A stretch of 64,000 nt of DNA from Sediminitomix flava (lineage in GTDB: Bacteria > Bacteroidota > Bacteroidia > Cytophagales > Flammeovirgaceae). Both the position numbers and the translations under genes were made by a program. The stretch covers positions 62,001-126,000 of the forward strand of contig NZ_QGDO01000011.1 of assembly GCF_003149185.1 (NCBI RefSeq), read 5' to 3'. The notes below the pieces were generated by a model. It had not been told where the DNA came from. It did no database searches and was given only the letters and a program-made list of their open reading frames with translations. How positions within the stretch are numbered: position 1 is the stretch's first letter; every line of letters begins with the position of its first letter. Positions 34,962 to 44,900 of the stretch are shown piece after piece.

Positions 34962-34979
34962 TTTATATCACTAAGAATG

Positions 34980-35013
34980 ATGCCCCTTCATAAAGTTGAA
35001 GGGGCATTTTTTT
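34980..35013. terminator. Terminator between the Spy-like gene and pirin
   Basis: ATGCCCCTTCA (34980-34990) pairs with TGAAGGGGCAT (34997-35007), followed by seven T. It is strong for the plus strand. The minus strand lacks a long T-run. Confidence 0.88.
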
Positions 35014-35017
35014 ATTC

Positions 35018-35881
35018 TTATTCTTCCAATAAAACGCCCATTTTACCCATTTGAGCATCTCTTAGCGCTTGCATGACTTCAGACTCTGTGTTCATCACAA
35101 ACGGACCATAAGTTGCAACCTCTTCATTTATAGGAGGAGCTGCCAAAAAGATCGTTCTAGTTTCTTGATTTGCTTTCAAAGTCACATTTTTTCCTTCTTC
35201 AGCAAAAACAAACATTTCTTTGCCTTTACCTACTACATATTCATTGACTTCAAGTTCTCCATCTAAAATATACATTAAGGCTTGATAACCTTCGGGTACA
35301 TCTAATTCTACCTCCCCATCAGTATCCATATCTAATCGGAAAACATTCAGAGGACTCGGGTGCTCTATTTTTCCTTCTATCTCGTTAAATTGCCCAGCAA
35401 CAACATCTATTTTTACCTTTTCGTCATCACTAATAAACCTTGGCATATCTTCAGTTTTCACAGGCTGATATGATGGATTGTCCATTTTATATTTAGCAGG
35501 AACATTCACCCATAACTGAATAATTTCAAAATCACCACCTTCTTCTGCCAAGTACGCTGGAGGTCGCTCGCTATGCATAATTCCTCGTCCAGCAAACATC
35601 CATTGAACGCCACCTTCTGTTACTATTTCATCATTTCCTTCCGAGTCTTTATGATGAACCGCTCCTTTGAAGATAAAAGTTACAGGAGAAAATCCTCTAT
35701 GCGGATGCACTCCTACTCCCACATTTTTTTGAAGTTGATTACCTGGTAACCTGTCTTTCCAATGGTGGATTAGTAAAAAAGGGTCTACTTGATCTATTGT
35801 AGCAGTGGGCAGAGGTTGATCTAGAATGATTCCTCCCATATTTACCTTACTACTTTTACGGTGTGCTGTGATTTTTTTCAT
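35018..35881 (-). CDS. Pirin family protein
   Basis: This bicupin of 287 aa is probably a metal-dependent cytoplasmic protein; some members are quercetin dioxygenases or redox regulators. The N-terminal cupin shows the metal-site pattern in VGVHPHRGFSPVTFI, then VHHKDSEGN and GGVQWMFAGRGIMHSERP, supplying the usual His and Glu ligands. The C-terminal half has GELEVNEYVVGKG. The second cupin is degenerate, as is normal for the family. The gene starts 18 bases from a perfect 20-bp palindrome that may be its operator, and is transcribed away from the lipid kinase. Confidence 0.93.
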   Translation of the reverse strand: MKKITAHRKSSKVNMGGIILDQPLPTATIDQVDPFLLIHHWKDRLPGNQLQKNVGVGVHPHRGFSPVTFIFKGAVHHKDSEGNDEIVTEGGVQWMFAGRGIMHSERPPAYLAEEGGDFEIIQLWVNVPAKYKMDNPSYQPVKTEDMPRFISDDEKVKIDVVAGQFNEIEGKIEHPSPLNVFRLDMDTDGEVELDVPEGYQALMYILDGELEVNEYVVGKGKEMFVFAEEGKNVTLKANQETRTIFLAAPPINEEVATYGPFVMNTESEVMQALRDAQMGKMGVLLEE

Positions 35882-35898
35882 AACTCAACATATAAAAA

Positions 35899-35918
35899 TT
35901 ATTTTACATGTAAAATAA
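35899..35918. promoter_or_regulatory. Perfect 20-bp palindrome upstream of pirin
   Basis: TTATTTTACATGTAAAATAA is its own reverse complement, with no spacer. It is placed 17 bases before the pirin start. The core TTTACATGTAAA is typical in shape of operators for winged-helix regulators, but no regulator gene is adjacent. Confidence 0.5.
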
Positions 35919-35990
35919 ACAAAGCCGAAAAGAAATTGTTTCAGCGACTTCAACTCAATCACTCTCCGAATCTTATTTGCCCGAACCAAA

Positions 35991-36009
35991 TTAATACGAG
36001 TCGCATTAA
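35991..36009. promoter_or_regulatory. 19-bp inverted repeat between pirin and the lipid kinase
   Basis: TTAATACGA and TCGCATTAA flank a central G. The arms are reverse complements except at one position. It is located about 43 bases before the kinase start and differs from the neighbouring 20-bp palindrome. Confidence 0.4.
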
Positions 36010-36051
36010 GATAGTTGAGGTCTACTTTTTCTCATAAAATTCTAAAGTTGT

Positions 36052-36957
36052 ATGAAAGTATTATTAGTTGTCAATCCCATTTCTGGAAGTACAGATAAAA
36101 CCGAATTTATCAACCAAGCGAAATCTTTATGTCAGAAATATGGAATCGAGCTAGAAGAATTTCATACCACAGGAAAGGACGATGTGATCAACCTAGAACA
36201 TAAAGTCAAAGAATACACCCCTGATAAAGTTGCTTCTGTGGGCGGAGATGGAACTACGCTCATGACCTCATTGGCTCTACTCGGTTCTCATGCTCCTATG
36301 GGAATTGTTCCTCTTGGTTCTGCCAACGGAATGGCAAAAGAGCTAGGAGTTTCACATGATCCGCTTACTGCTTTTCATGATATACTGCTCACACAAGTTA
36401 AAATGCCTTTGGACATCATAAAGGTGAATAGTGAATTCTGTAGTATTCATTTGGGAGATGTGGGAATTAATGCCACTATCGTTGAAAAGTACTCAAAGGA
36501 AGAAGAACGCGGTTGGGCAGCTTATGCCAAGCATTTCTTTTCTGCAATCGCCGAATCTGAGCTATTCAACGTTAGCATTGAAATAGATGGAGAAATAAAA
36601 AAACATGAAGCTTATACCGTTATCATCGCCAATACAAGAATGTACGGAACAGGCGCGGTGATCAACCCTAAAGGGAATCCACACGATGGACTTCTAGAGA
36701 TTGTCGTGGTTCACAAACGAAATCTGGAAGGACTAATAAATTTAGGACTTAGCACCATTTCTGAAGACCTTGTCAGTAAAGTGGAAGATCATGCTAAAAT
36801 TTACCAAGTTGAGAAAGCTAAAATAACCTTTGAAGAGCCTAAAACACTCCAACTGGATGGAGAGCTGACAGGAAAACATAAAGAGCTTTGCATAGAAATC
36901 ATTCCTGGTGCAGTTAATTACTTAAGCACAACAGACAATATTTTCTATAAACCTTAA
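36052..36957 (+). CDS. Diacylglycerol/lipid kinase (YegS/BmrU type)
   Basis: This cytoplasmic kinase phosphorylates diacylglycerol or a related lipid. The N-terminus has VNPISGSTDK, a phosphate-binding turn. The catalytic motif ASVGGDGTTLM is the GGDGT hallmark, followed by MGIVPLGSANGMAKELG, the equivalent of GTxNDFA. The C-terminal beta domain contains IANTRMYGTGAVINPKGNPHDG and LQLDGE. At 301 aa it has the normal length. The start is ATG 36052, and the intergenic region upstream holds two palindromes. Confidence 0.93.
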   Translation: MKVLLVVNPISGSTDKTEFINQAKSLCQKYGIELEEFHTTGKDDVINLEHKVKEYTPDKVASVGGDGTTLMTSLALLGSHAPMGIVPLGSANGMAKELGVSHDPLTAFHDILLTQVKMPLDIIKVNSEFCSIHLGDVGINATIVEKYSKEEERGWAAYAKHFFSAIAESELFNVSIEIDGEIKKHEAYTVIIANTRMYGTGAVINPKGNPHDGLLEIVVVHKRNLEGLINLGLSTISEDLVSKVEDHAKIYQVEKAKITFEEPKTLQLDGELTGKHKELCIEIIPGAVNYLSTTDNIFYKP

Positions 36958-36969
36958 TTAAGTAAGTAA

Positions 36970-37140
36970 AAGGATATAGGAATATAGGTAAGACTATCCT
37001 TAGAGTTTGCGAAGCTAGCGAGTGCAGCATCTAAGGATTTAGGTATGAAGGTAAGAGTCTTCAGACTCGATTTTATTCCCTATTTGAGTCTGAAGACTCT
37101 AACTCCCATTTCTTAATTCGAAGATCACTTCGCTAACTCT
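36970..37140. repeat. Patch of hairpin repeats with a 63-bp near-tandem unit
   Basis: Two copies of a 24-base string, AAGGATWTAGGWATRWAGGTAAGA in form, begin at 36970 and 37033 (20 of 24 bases identical). Each is followed by an inverted repeat. The first is ATCCTTAGA (36996-37004) with TCTAAGGAT (37030-37038). The second is a perfect 15-bp pair, 37054-37068 with 37086-37100 (AGAGTCTTCAGACTC). A third small hairpin, CGAAG-N4-CTTCG, lies at 37119-37132. No coding potential is seen. It looks like REP- or MITE-type intergenic repeats. Confidence 0.75.
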
Positions 37141-37182
37141 TCAAATAGAAGATTTTATCTCGAAAATATATGTCCAAAATAC

Positions 37183-37560
37183 TTAAGATAAAGCAATCTC
37201 TTGAATGGGTTCTGCGCCATATTCATTTGCTCCTAGATCTCCTTTCTTAATCCACCAATAAAGTAAAACTAAAGATCCGATAAGCGGAATAAACATAATA
37301 AGCAGATACCAGCCATTTTTACCAATATCGTGAAGTCTTCTTACACTGACAGCTATACTTGGCAATAACACTCCCAAACTATAAATCCCATAGATTGGCC
37401 CTGCCCCTGTTTCTGCATTTGCAATACCAAAAAGGTTATCAATCAGAGCAGCCACAAATCCGATTAGAAAGTTGAAGAGTACAAACATCCAAAACTCTTT
37501 TCTACTTGCTCTACCATCAAAGCCTGTGTAATTACGCAATACTGCCAAGTACCATTTCAT
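37183..37560 (-). CDS. DUF805 membrane protein
   Basis: This is a small inner-membrane protein of 125 aa with four hydrophobic segments. It has the DUF805 signature. The start MKWYLAVLRNYTGFDGRASRKEFWMF carries the F-x-GRASRxEFW motif, and the second half has PSIAVSVRRLHDIGKNGWYLL (the R-R-L-H-D motif). The role of DUF805 is unknown, although it is often near transport or stress genes. It appears monocistronic, with the repeat patch directly downstream. Confidence 0.93.
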   Translation of the reverse strand: MKWYLAVLRNYTGFDGRASRKEFWMFVLFNFLIGFVAALIDNLFGIANAETGAGPIYGIYSLGVLLPSIAVSVRRLHDIGKNGWYLLIMFIPLIGSLVLLYWWIKKGDLGANEYGAEPIQEIALS

Positions 37561-37730
37561 AACTGAGAAAATTGATTGTCTAGCATTGAAACAATCTTTA
37601 ACTCAGAAAAGTACCATCCTTTCCATTTTCACATTTCACCTAAAAAGAATTCTTTTTTTATACTTCATTTCAACCTTCTGAGCATCAGGTGGGTCTTAGA
37701 AGTAAGAGTAAGCATAAAAGCACATGATTT

Positions 37731-38123
37731 ATGATCAGAAAATTAATCCTATTAACCATTTTACCTATTGTATTCTTCTCTTGTAGCGATGAATATACTG
37801 GCCCAACTAAAGAAGTGAAAATAGTTGTAAAGGGAACTAACTTCGATCCAGATACACTGATAACTTCTGGTGACCTTCTTTTGCAAGGACGATTACGATT
37901 TTCAGTACTTACAATCAAAGACGAACCACTTTCAGCCTTAGAAAATATATACCCCAATATGGCTTATGATATTTATGTTCCGTCATGGCATCCGTACGGA
38001 AGTCGACAAGGGATATTTGTAAAGCCTCATGAATATATTATCGGAGAAAATACCGATTCCATTATCGTTCAATTTGAGAAGAGAGAGATTTCCCCAACAC
38101 TTGAGGAAGATCAAAGTTTATAA
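37731..38123 (+). CDS. Small lipoprotein of unknown function, 130 aa
   Basis: The signal peptide ends in the lipobox FFSC. The mature protein of about 110 residues is mostly beta strands (VKIVVKGTNFDPDTLI, LRFSVLTIKD, NMAYDIYVPSWHPY) and ends in an acidic EEDQSL tail. I know no family that fits. A terminator follows, shared with the convergent kinase gene. Confidence 0.7.
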   Translation: MIRKLILLTILPIVFFSCSDEYTGPTKEVKIVVKGTNFDPDTLITSGDLLLQGRLRFSVLTIKDEPLSALENIYPNMAYDIYVPSWHPYGSRQGIFVKPHEYIIGENTDSIIVQFEKREISPTLEEDQSL

Positions 38124-38160
38124 TCAACAACAACAAACTACTTCATAGTAATTCACACCT

Positions 38161-38196
38161 AAAAAGGGTAGAAAACATTCGTCTTCTACCCTTTTT
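38161..38196. terminator. Bidirectional terminator between the lipoprotein and ABC1 kinase genes
   Basis: AAAAAGGGTAGAA (38161-38173) pairs with TTCTACCCTTTTT (38184-38196). T-runs on both strands suit the two convergent genes. Confidence 0.88.
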
Positions 38197-38217
38197 CTTT
38201 AGCCCTATTTTTACTGT

Positions 38218-39534
38218 TTACTTATTTACACTAGAGCTGTCATAACTTTCAGTCTTCACTTTTGCTCCCAAATCATGGAGTAAATTATAAAGTCCAAAGT
38301 ATGTTCTATTGATATAGAGACCATCTCTTGCCCCTCTCGCTTTTTTACTTGTTCTAAATTTTTTCGCTTCCGAAAGCATCTCTCCCATTTCAAAAATTTC
38401 CTTGAAATAGCTTTCATCTGCAAAATCAAACTCTTTGTGATGGAAAGGTCTTCCGAGTAAGAAAATCAGATCGCGGATGGTTTTGGAGAAATATAATTTA
38501 TCTTCTTCGGTATCATCATCATAAATGAACTGAAGCGTCTTGAATTTTTCCATCAGATGATCGTCATCGGTATAAACCTCTTTTTTCAGTAAACCGAAAT
38601 ACGCATCATAGAAATCTTGAGGAATTACTTTAACACAACCAAAGTCAATAACACCAAGTGTTCCGTCTTCTTTTAGCATGAAATTTCCAGGATGCGGATC
38701 AGCATGAACTTGCATCAACTGATGAATCTGAAAATCATAGAAGTCCCAAAGAGCCTGACCAATCTGATCTCTGATTTCTTGAGAATGTTCTTTCTTCAAA
38801 AACTCGCGCAGTGGCTTTCCTTCTAGCCAATCCATCGTAATCACTCGCTCACTCGAAAGCTCTGGATAATATTTTGGAAATCTTAGATTTGGAATATCAG
38901 CACATGCTTCTGAAATTTCGATAGATCTTCTTACTTCCAATTCATAATCTGTTTCTTCCAGAAGTTTCATTTCTACTTCTTCCATGTAATGGTCTAGCTC
39001 TGTTTCATTCAGATTGACCAATCGCATAGCAAAAGGCTTTACTAACTTCAAGTCAGATTTCACACTAGAAGCCACCCCAGGATATTGAATTTTGATCGCT
39101 AATTCTTTTCCCTCCAAAGTAGCCTTGTGCACTTGCCCAATTGAAGCTGCATTTACAGCCGATTTGGTAAAGCTCTCATAAATCTGCTCTGGTGCTTTCC
39201 CAAAGTATTTTCTAAATGTTTTTACGACCAAAGGATATGATAATGGCGGTGCACTGTATTGTGCCATTGCAAACTTTTCTTGATAAGCCGTTGGCAACAC
39301 ATTTTTATCCATACTCATCATCTGAGCTACTTTCAAGGCACTCCCTTTAAGTTCACTCAACGATTCGTAGATATCTCTTGCATTATCTTCATGAAGTTCT
39401 TCGGTTCCTATTTCTGGGTTAAAAACCTTCTTGGTATAATGCTTTACATAATTTCCACCAACTTTCGCCCCTGTACGCACAAAACGAGCTGCACGCTGCA
39501 CTTTGGTAGAAGGTATCTTAGATTGTTCTTTCAT
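38218..39534 (-). CDS. ABC1/UbiB-family atypical protein kinase
   Basis: This is a cytoplasmic ABC1 (AarF/UbiB) family member, 438 aa. The family blocks are present: ELKGSALKVAQMMSMD (in place of the usual K-x-G-Q), NAASIGQVHKA (the A-rich loop replaced by AASIGQVH), HADPHPGNFML (catalytic loop) and GVIDFGCVK (metal-binding DFG). Such proteins support quinone synthesis or lipid homeostasis. Because membrane-anchoring helices at the C-terminus are not evident, it differs from UbiB itself. It follows a TetR-like gene by 24 bases on the same strand and is probably co-transcribed. Confidence 0.9.
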   Translation of the reverse strand: MKEQSKIPSTKVQRAARFVRTGAKVGGNYVKHYTKKVFNPEIGTEELHEDNARDIYESLSELKGSALKVAQMMSMDKNVLPTAYQEKFAMAQYSAPPLSYPLVVKTFRKYFGKAPEQIYESFTKSAVNAASIGQVHKATLEGKELAIKIQYPGVASSVKSDLKLVKPFAMRLVNLNETELDHYMEEVEMKLLEETDYELEVRRSIEISEACADIPNLRFPKYYPELSSERVITMDWLEGKPLREFLKKEHSQEIRDQIGQALWDFYDFQIHQLMQVHADPHPGNFMLKEDGTLGVIDFGCVKVIPQDFYDAYFGLLKKEVYTDDDHLMEKFKTLQFIYDDDTEEDKLYFSKTIRDLIFLLGRPFHHKEFDFADESYFKEIFEMGEMLSEAKKFRTSKKARGARDGLYINRTYFGLYNLLHDLGAKVKTESYDSSSVNK

Positions 39535-39558
39535 GGTTTCGGGTTAGTTCTAATGTGT

Positions 39559-40206
39559 TTATCGGCTTTGGAATAAGAATTTTCCAAAATCAAAAGCAGA
39601 CTCTAAAGGCGTTTCAGCCATCAGATCAAAGCTCAGTTTTACTGCTCTTTCTATTGCCTCATCCGTTTTTTCAAATCCGACACTTTCATCTCTTATCCAA
39701 AAATCTATCACAAATAAGCATTGCACCCACATGGCTTTCGGATAAAAGTCATCCAAATATTGTCTGCGTTTAATTTCCTCACTTTCCTTTGCCTCCATCA
39801 AGACATTTCTTACCCACTTATGAAACTCGCTTTTAAATAATGACAAGTATTCTGGAGTTTTTTTCAATGCCTTCTCTTTCGGACATTCTGTAGCTTCAAG
39901 AATATAACTTCTATTCTTTTTCAATACTTCAGCTAAAGTGAAATAGAATGAAAGTAGCTTCTCTCTTGCTGAGTATTCTTGGTACACCTCTTCTGAGGTC
40001 ATCATCTCATAAGTTTCTTGAAAAAAAGAATGCCATATATGCTTTTCAATTCCCTTGAATGAATTGAAATGTTGGTAAAAATCTTCTTCTTTAAGTTTGA
40101 TAGATTTAGAAAATTTGAATACCGAATTCGGCTTAGTGCCATGTTCTAAAACATGTAATTTATAGGCATCGAGGATTTTTTGAGTCTTGTTTACGGTAGT
40201 AGCCAT
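39559..40206 (-). CDS. TetR-family transcriptional regulator
   Basis: This all-helical protein of 215 aa has an N-terminal helix-turn-helix segment around residues 25-58 (SVFKFSKSIKLKEEDFYQHFNSFKGI), matching the TetR pattern in which the recognition helix is followed by F-Y-x-H-F. The C-terminal ligand-binding part is about 150 residues. It is encoded directly upstream of the ABC1 kinase and is probably in the same operon. Autoregulation and control of the kinase are likely but inferred. The DNA-binding region is less regular than average. Confidence 0.78.
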   Translation of the reverse strand: MATTVNKTQKILDAYKLHVLEHGTKPNSVFKFSKSIKLKEEDFYQHFNSFKGIEKHIWHSFFQETYEMMTSEEVYQEYSAREKLLSFYFTLAEVLKKNRSYILEATECPKEKALKKTPEYLSLFKSEFHKWVRNVLMEAKESEEIKRRQYLDDFYPKAMWVQCLFVIDFWIRDESVGFEKTDEAIERAVKLSFDLMAETPLESAFDFGKFLFQSR

Positions 40207-40430
40207 AGTTAAAGGGACAGATAAATAGTTCTTTTCCTAAGTAACATAGTTAGATTCGGAAATGTTATTGATTTTTGAGGAAGAAACATACATTTCATCT
40301 ACAAAAACTACACTTCACTCTTCTTCTTTTATAGCTCATAATCAGCTTTTAGCTGTTAATAAAAAACTAAAATTTTGGACTTCAATTTTCTTCCTCTGAT
40401 CTTTATATTTTCTCTACAAGAATAATTTTT

Positions 40431-40880
40431 ATGAAGAAAAAATACTTGATTAGTGCTTGTTTGGCAGGAGAAGCTTGTCGTTATGATGGAAAAGATAATT
40501 TAAAACCTGAACTAAAGGCTTTGCTCGAAAATGAGGATGCTATTTTAGTCTGTCCTGAAGTAATGGGAGGTCTCCCAACACCAAGAACTCCCGCCGAAAT
40601 TATTCAAACCGAAGACGGCTTAAAGGTTGTCACCAAAACAGGAGAAGATGTCACAGATGCATTTCAAAAAGGTGCTGAAAAAAGTCTAGCTATCGCAAAA
40701 AAATATAATATCACTCATGCTATTTTGAAGGCTAAAAGTCCATCTTGTGGAAGTGGAAAAATTTATGATGGTACTTTTACAGGGAAATTGATAGATGGAA
40801 ATGGCATAACAACCTCCATTTTAGAGCAACATGGTATAGAAGTATATTCTGAGCTTAACTATCCTAACAAGGAAGATTAA
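40431..40880 (+). CDS. DUF523 family protein
   Basis: This small cytoplasmic protein of 149 aa has the DUF523 pattern. The opening ISACLAGEACRYDG contains the conserved Cys and G-x-x-C-R-Y-D-G. It then has VCPEVMGGLPTPRTPAEI and the late KSPSCGSGKIYDG. The three conserved cysteine regions suggest binding of a metal or a role in sulfur chemistry, but the biochemical function is not established. The gene is alone. Confidence 0.93.
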   Translation: MKKKYLISACLAGEACRYDGKDNLKPELKALLENEDAILVCPEVMGGLPTPRTPAEIIQTEDGLKVVTKTGEDVTDAFQKGAEKSLAIAKKYNITHAILKAKSPSCGSGKIYDGTFTGKLIDGNGITTSILEQHGIEVYSELNYPNKED

Positions 40881-41088
40881 ACACATTTTTACGCATTACT
40901 TTTTTTCGTTTTTCGACTAATAGTGTTTTAATATTTAACAATTAATAGTGCTTTCTATTATAATCTTTTCATTCATTTTTAGCACTTTAGCAACCTATTG
41001 ATTTTTACCACGTCTTTTAATAAGATTACGATAAGCTACTACTCCCTTTGTACTAAATATTTTTTACATATAAATTTTTCCCACTCGA

Positions 41089-41973
41089 ATGACAAGTTTA
41101 CGAATTACTAATCTTTCTAAAACTTACCCAAATGGTGTAAAAGCCATGAATGATATCAACCTTGAAATTAGCAAAGGCATGTTTGGGCTTTTGGGGCCAA
41201 ACGGTGCAGGAAAGTCATCGCTTATGCGAACGCTTGCTACACTTCAAGATGCTGATCAAGGATCGATTTTTTTGAATGAGATTGATGTCATCAAACACCC
41301 TGAAGAATTAAGAAAAGTTTTAGGATACCTACCACAAGAGTTTGGGGTTTATCCTAGAATTACTGCTGAACAATTGCTAGATCATATTGCGGTATTGAAA
41401 GGTATTAGCAATAAAAAAGAGCGAAAAGAACTGGTACACTACCTTTTGCAAAAGGTGAATCTTTTTGATAAAAGAAATAAAAGTGTCAAAGGCTTTTCGG
41501 GCGGTATGAAACAACGTATCGGTATAGCTCAAGCCCTTATCGGAAATCCGCAACTGATCATTGTAGATGAACCAACCGCAGGCTTAGACCCTGGTGAAAG
41601 AAACCGTTTCCACAATCTTTTGGCTGATGTGGGTGAAGAAGTTGTCGTGATTCTTTCTACGCACATTGTAGAAGATGTACGAGAGCTATGTACTGATATG
41701 GCGATCATGAACCTCGGACAAATTGTGTACAAAGGCGCTCCAGAAGATGCTGTTTCTGAATTGGAAGGCCGCGTTTGGCAAAAGACTATTGCCCGAAATG
41801 AAGTGGAGCAATACAAAGCACAGTATCAAGTTATTTCTGATAAAATGGTAGCAGGAAAACCAGTCATTCACATTTTGAGTGATGAAGCTCCTCAAGATGG
41901 TTTTATTGCTGTTTCTCCGAACTTAGAAGATGTATTCTTCTCCAAAATCAATCTTCAGCCAGAACTTGTTTAA
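41089..41973 (+). CDS. ABC transporter ATP-binding protein
   Basis: This is the nucleotide-binding subunit of an ABC-2 type exporter. Walker A is GPNGAGKSS, the Q-loop lies in YLPQEFGVYP, the signature is FSGGMKQRIGIAQAL, Walker B is LIIVDEPTAGLDPGER and the H-loop is LSTHIVEDV. Length is 294 aa with a C-terminal extension of about 70 residues. The permease/M1 peptidase fusion gene starts 18 bases downstream, so the two should work as one complex at the inner membrane. What it transports is unknown. Confidence 0.95.
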   Translation: MTSLRITNLSKTYPNGVKAMNDINLEISKGMFGLLGPNGAGKSSLMRTLATLQDADQGSIFLNEIDVIKHPEELRKVLGYLPQEFGVYPRITAEQLLDHIAVLKGISNKKERKELVHYLLQKVNLFDKRNKSVKGFSGGMKQRIGIAQALIGNPQLIIVDEPTAGLDPGERNRFHNLLADVGEEVVVILSTHIVEDVRELCTDMAIMNLGQIVYKGAPEDAVSELEGRVWQKTIARNEVEQYKAQYQVISDKMVAGKPVIHILSDEAPQDGFIAVSPNLEDVFFSKINLQPELV

Positions 41974-41991
41974 TCTAAGCTTATCTTTTTT

Positions 41992-44900
41992 ATGTTTTTA
42001 GAAATATTCTTGAAAGAGGTCAAGGGCGGATTAAAACAGCCCATGGTCTATGTATTCATTTTTGTCTTAGGACTGCTGAGTACTGCCGCAGTTGTAAGTG
42101 ACAGCGTAATGATTGGTGGTTCAGCTGGAGCAGTCTTCCGAAATGCACCTCACATTGTTACATTCTACATCAGTATACTCTCTATTTTTGGAATTTTAGC
42201 CTCTACTGCATTTTTCAACAATGCAGCTCTCAGAGACTTTAATAACCAATTCAACGAAATTCTTTTTAGTACACCAATTAAGAAATCAGCCTATTTTTGG
42301 GGCAGATTCTTAGGGGCTTTTTTCTTGGCTACTTTACCTTATTTGGGCGTTTATCTTGCTTTTATTATTGGTAAAGAACTAGGCCCAGTAGCAGGATGGA
42401 TGCCAGCCGAACGTTTTGGTCCGACACCTTGGAAAGCCTTTCTAAATACTTATTTACTCTTTGTTCTTCCAAATACGCTATTTGCTGGTAGTTTGGTATT
42501 TGCTTTAGCCAGCAAATTTAGAAGTACACTGATTTCATTTGGAGGTGCTTTATTCATTCTTATGGGCTATGCCATAGGTTTATCTTTAATGTCTGATATC
42601 GAAAATGAAACGATGGCAGCATTAGTAGATATGTTTGCGGTTAGTACGTTTACACATGTCAGTAGGTATTTCACAACAGTTGAGAAAAATACAACGGTTG
42701 TAGCCTTTGAAGGCTTGATGCTCTACAACAGATTGATTTGGACTTCAATTGGACTACTGATTACAGTATTGGCTTATATTACCTTTTCTCCCAAAGCTAG
42801 AAACATTGGTAAGAAATCTAAAAAAGAAGAAGTTATTGATTCGGTAGCTGATCAGATTAGTAAACCAAATGTACTTCCTCGTTTCGGTACTAGTCTCACT
42901 TGGTTACAATGGAAGAGTATATTTGCTATCAATTTCAGAAGCATGATCAAGAGTAATCTAATGAAGATTCTCTCTATCTATGTTTTGATTGAATTCATTG
43001 CAAATGTTTGGGGCGGCTTCGAGTATTTCGGACTTCAATCTTATCCTGTTACCTACAAAATGCTATCAGTCATTCAAACGTCTATCAGCATTTTGTTTGC
43101 AGTAAGTATGGTCTTCTACAGTGGCGAATTGGTATGGAGAGATAGAGAAGCTAAACTAAATGAAGTTATTGATGCTACTCCACATAACTCATTTATTTCT
43201 CTTTCTGCAAAAGCCTTTGCACTTATTTCTATGCTAAGTGTCATCCTCATCGGAATGATTTTCTTTGCGGCAGGCTACCAACTGATCAATGGATATACAC
43301 GCTTTGAATTTGACGTTTACTTTACCGTATTATTCTTAGATACATTCCCTGGATTCATGATCTGGATCTTTGTCTGTATCCTGATTCAAGTACTCGTCAA
43401 TCATAAATATATCGCCTACTTTGTTTCGATCTTGATCATGTTTGGGTCAGAGATATTGATGAGTGTCTTCGATGTTCAATCTAGAATGATAGACATAGGT
43501 TCTGCCCCAAATATTACTTATTCAGATATTAGTGGTTTAGGTCCTGGTTTAAGTTCTACAATTTGGTTTACGATCTATTGGGTACTATTTGGTTTATTGG
43601 CTCTTTTCAAAGCTGGTTTCTTCTGGAATAGAGGTACAACCAAAACGTTCCCTGTAAGAATCAAATTAGCGGTTCAACAAATGAAAGGAGGAAATGCCAT
43701 TGCCTTTTATGGTCTATCTGTTCTTTGGATTGGAGTGGCTTCTTTTGTTTACTACAACACTCAAGTTCTGAATCCTTATGATACAACAGACCAAAGAGAG
43801 CAAAGCCAAGTAGACTATGAAAAAGAGTATAAAAAATACACAGACTTGCCAATTCCTTCTCTTACAGATGTCACCTATCATATTGATATTTTCCCGCATC
43901 AGAGAGATGTTTTTGTAAAAGCTGATTTGAAGTTGGTCAATAAGCAAGAGAACCCAATCGATACACTATTATACGTTTATAGTGACGATTGGAAACCAAC
44001 CTTTGAAATCCCAAATAGTAAAGAGATTTTCCATAATGAAGACGATGGAGTGATCATGTTCCAACTTGATCAAACTCTTGAACAAGGAGACACTATTGAT
44101 CTTGTATTGAAGACGGAATATGTTACTGAGGGCTTCCAAAATGGTAGAGGAAATACGTCTATAGTTAAAAACGGAACCTTCATTAATAATTTGACCATTT
44201 TACCTAAACTAGGGTATTATGAAGGTATTGAAATCTCTGACAAGAATAAACGTAAGAAGTATGACTTGCCAGAAAAAGAGCAAATGCCAGAGCTGCAAGC
44301 TGATTGTTCAGAGACATGCTTACGCAACTACCTATCAAACGGTCGTTCTGATTGGGTGAATGCTCAAACTTTTATATCTACTTCAGATGATCAAATTGCT
44401 GTTGCTCCAGGAAGTTTAGTAAAAGAATGGACAAAAGAAGGTCGAAAATACTACCACTACAAAGTAGATCACCCTTCATTAGATTTTGCATCGTTTGTAT
44501 CTGCTCAGTTTGAAGTCAAAAAGAAGAAGTGGAATGATGTGGATATCGAAATCTATTACGATAAAGATCACGGACAGAATGTAGATGTCATGATCGATGC
44601 CGTAGAGCGTTCATTAATCTACTACTCAGAAAACTTTGCCCCTTACGAGCACAAACAAGCTCGTATTATCGAGTTTCCAAGATACAGTACTTTCGCGCAG
44701 GCATTCCCCGGTACAATGCCATATTCTGAAGCCTTTGGTTTTATCATCAACTTAGAAGATGAAACAGAAAATAATGTCATAGATGCAGTGATTGCTCACG
44801 AAATGGCACACCAATGGTGGGCTCATCAAGAAATTGGTGCAGAGATGGAAGGCGGTACAATGCTGACAGAAGCCTTTGCTGAATATTCCTCTTTAATGGT

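Noticed and set aside
36970-37140. Possible CRISPR array because of repeated strings and hairpins
   Set aside because: There are only two imperfect 24-base copies, the spacing contains hairpins and not unique spacers, and no cas gene is near.
37642-37657. 16-bp palindrome AAAAAGAATTCTTTTT
   Set aside because: It is an A/T-run with a GAATTC centre, without loop or suitable position as an operator. Chance is likely in such AT-rich DNA.
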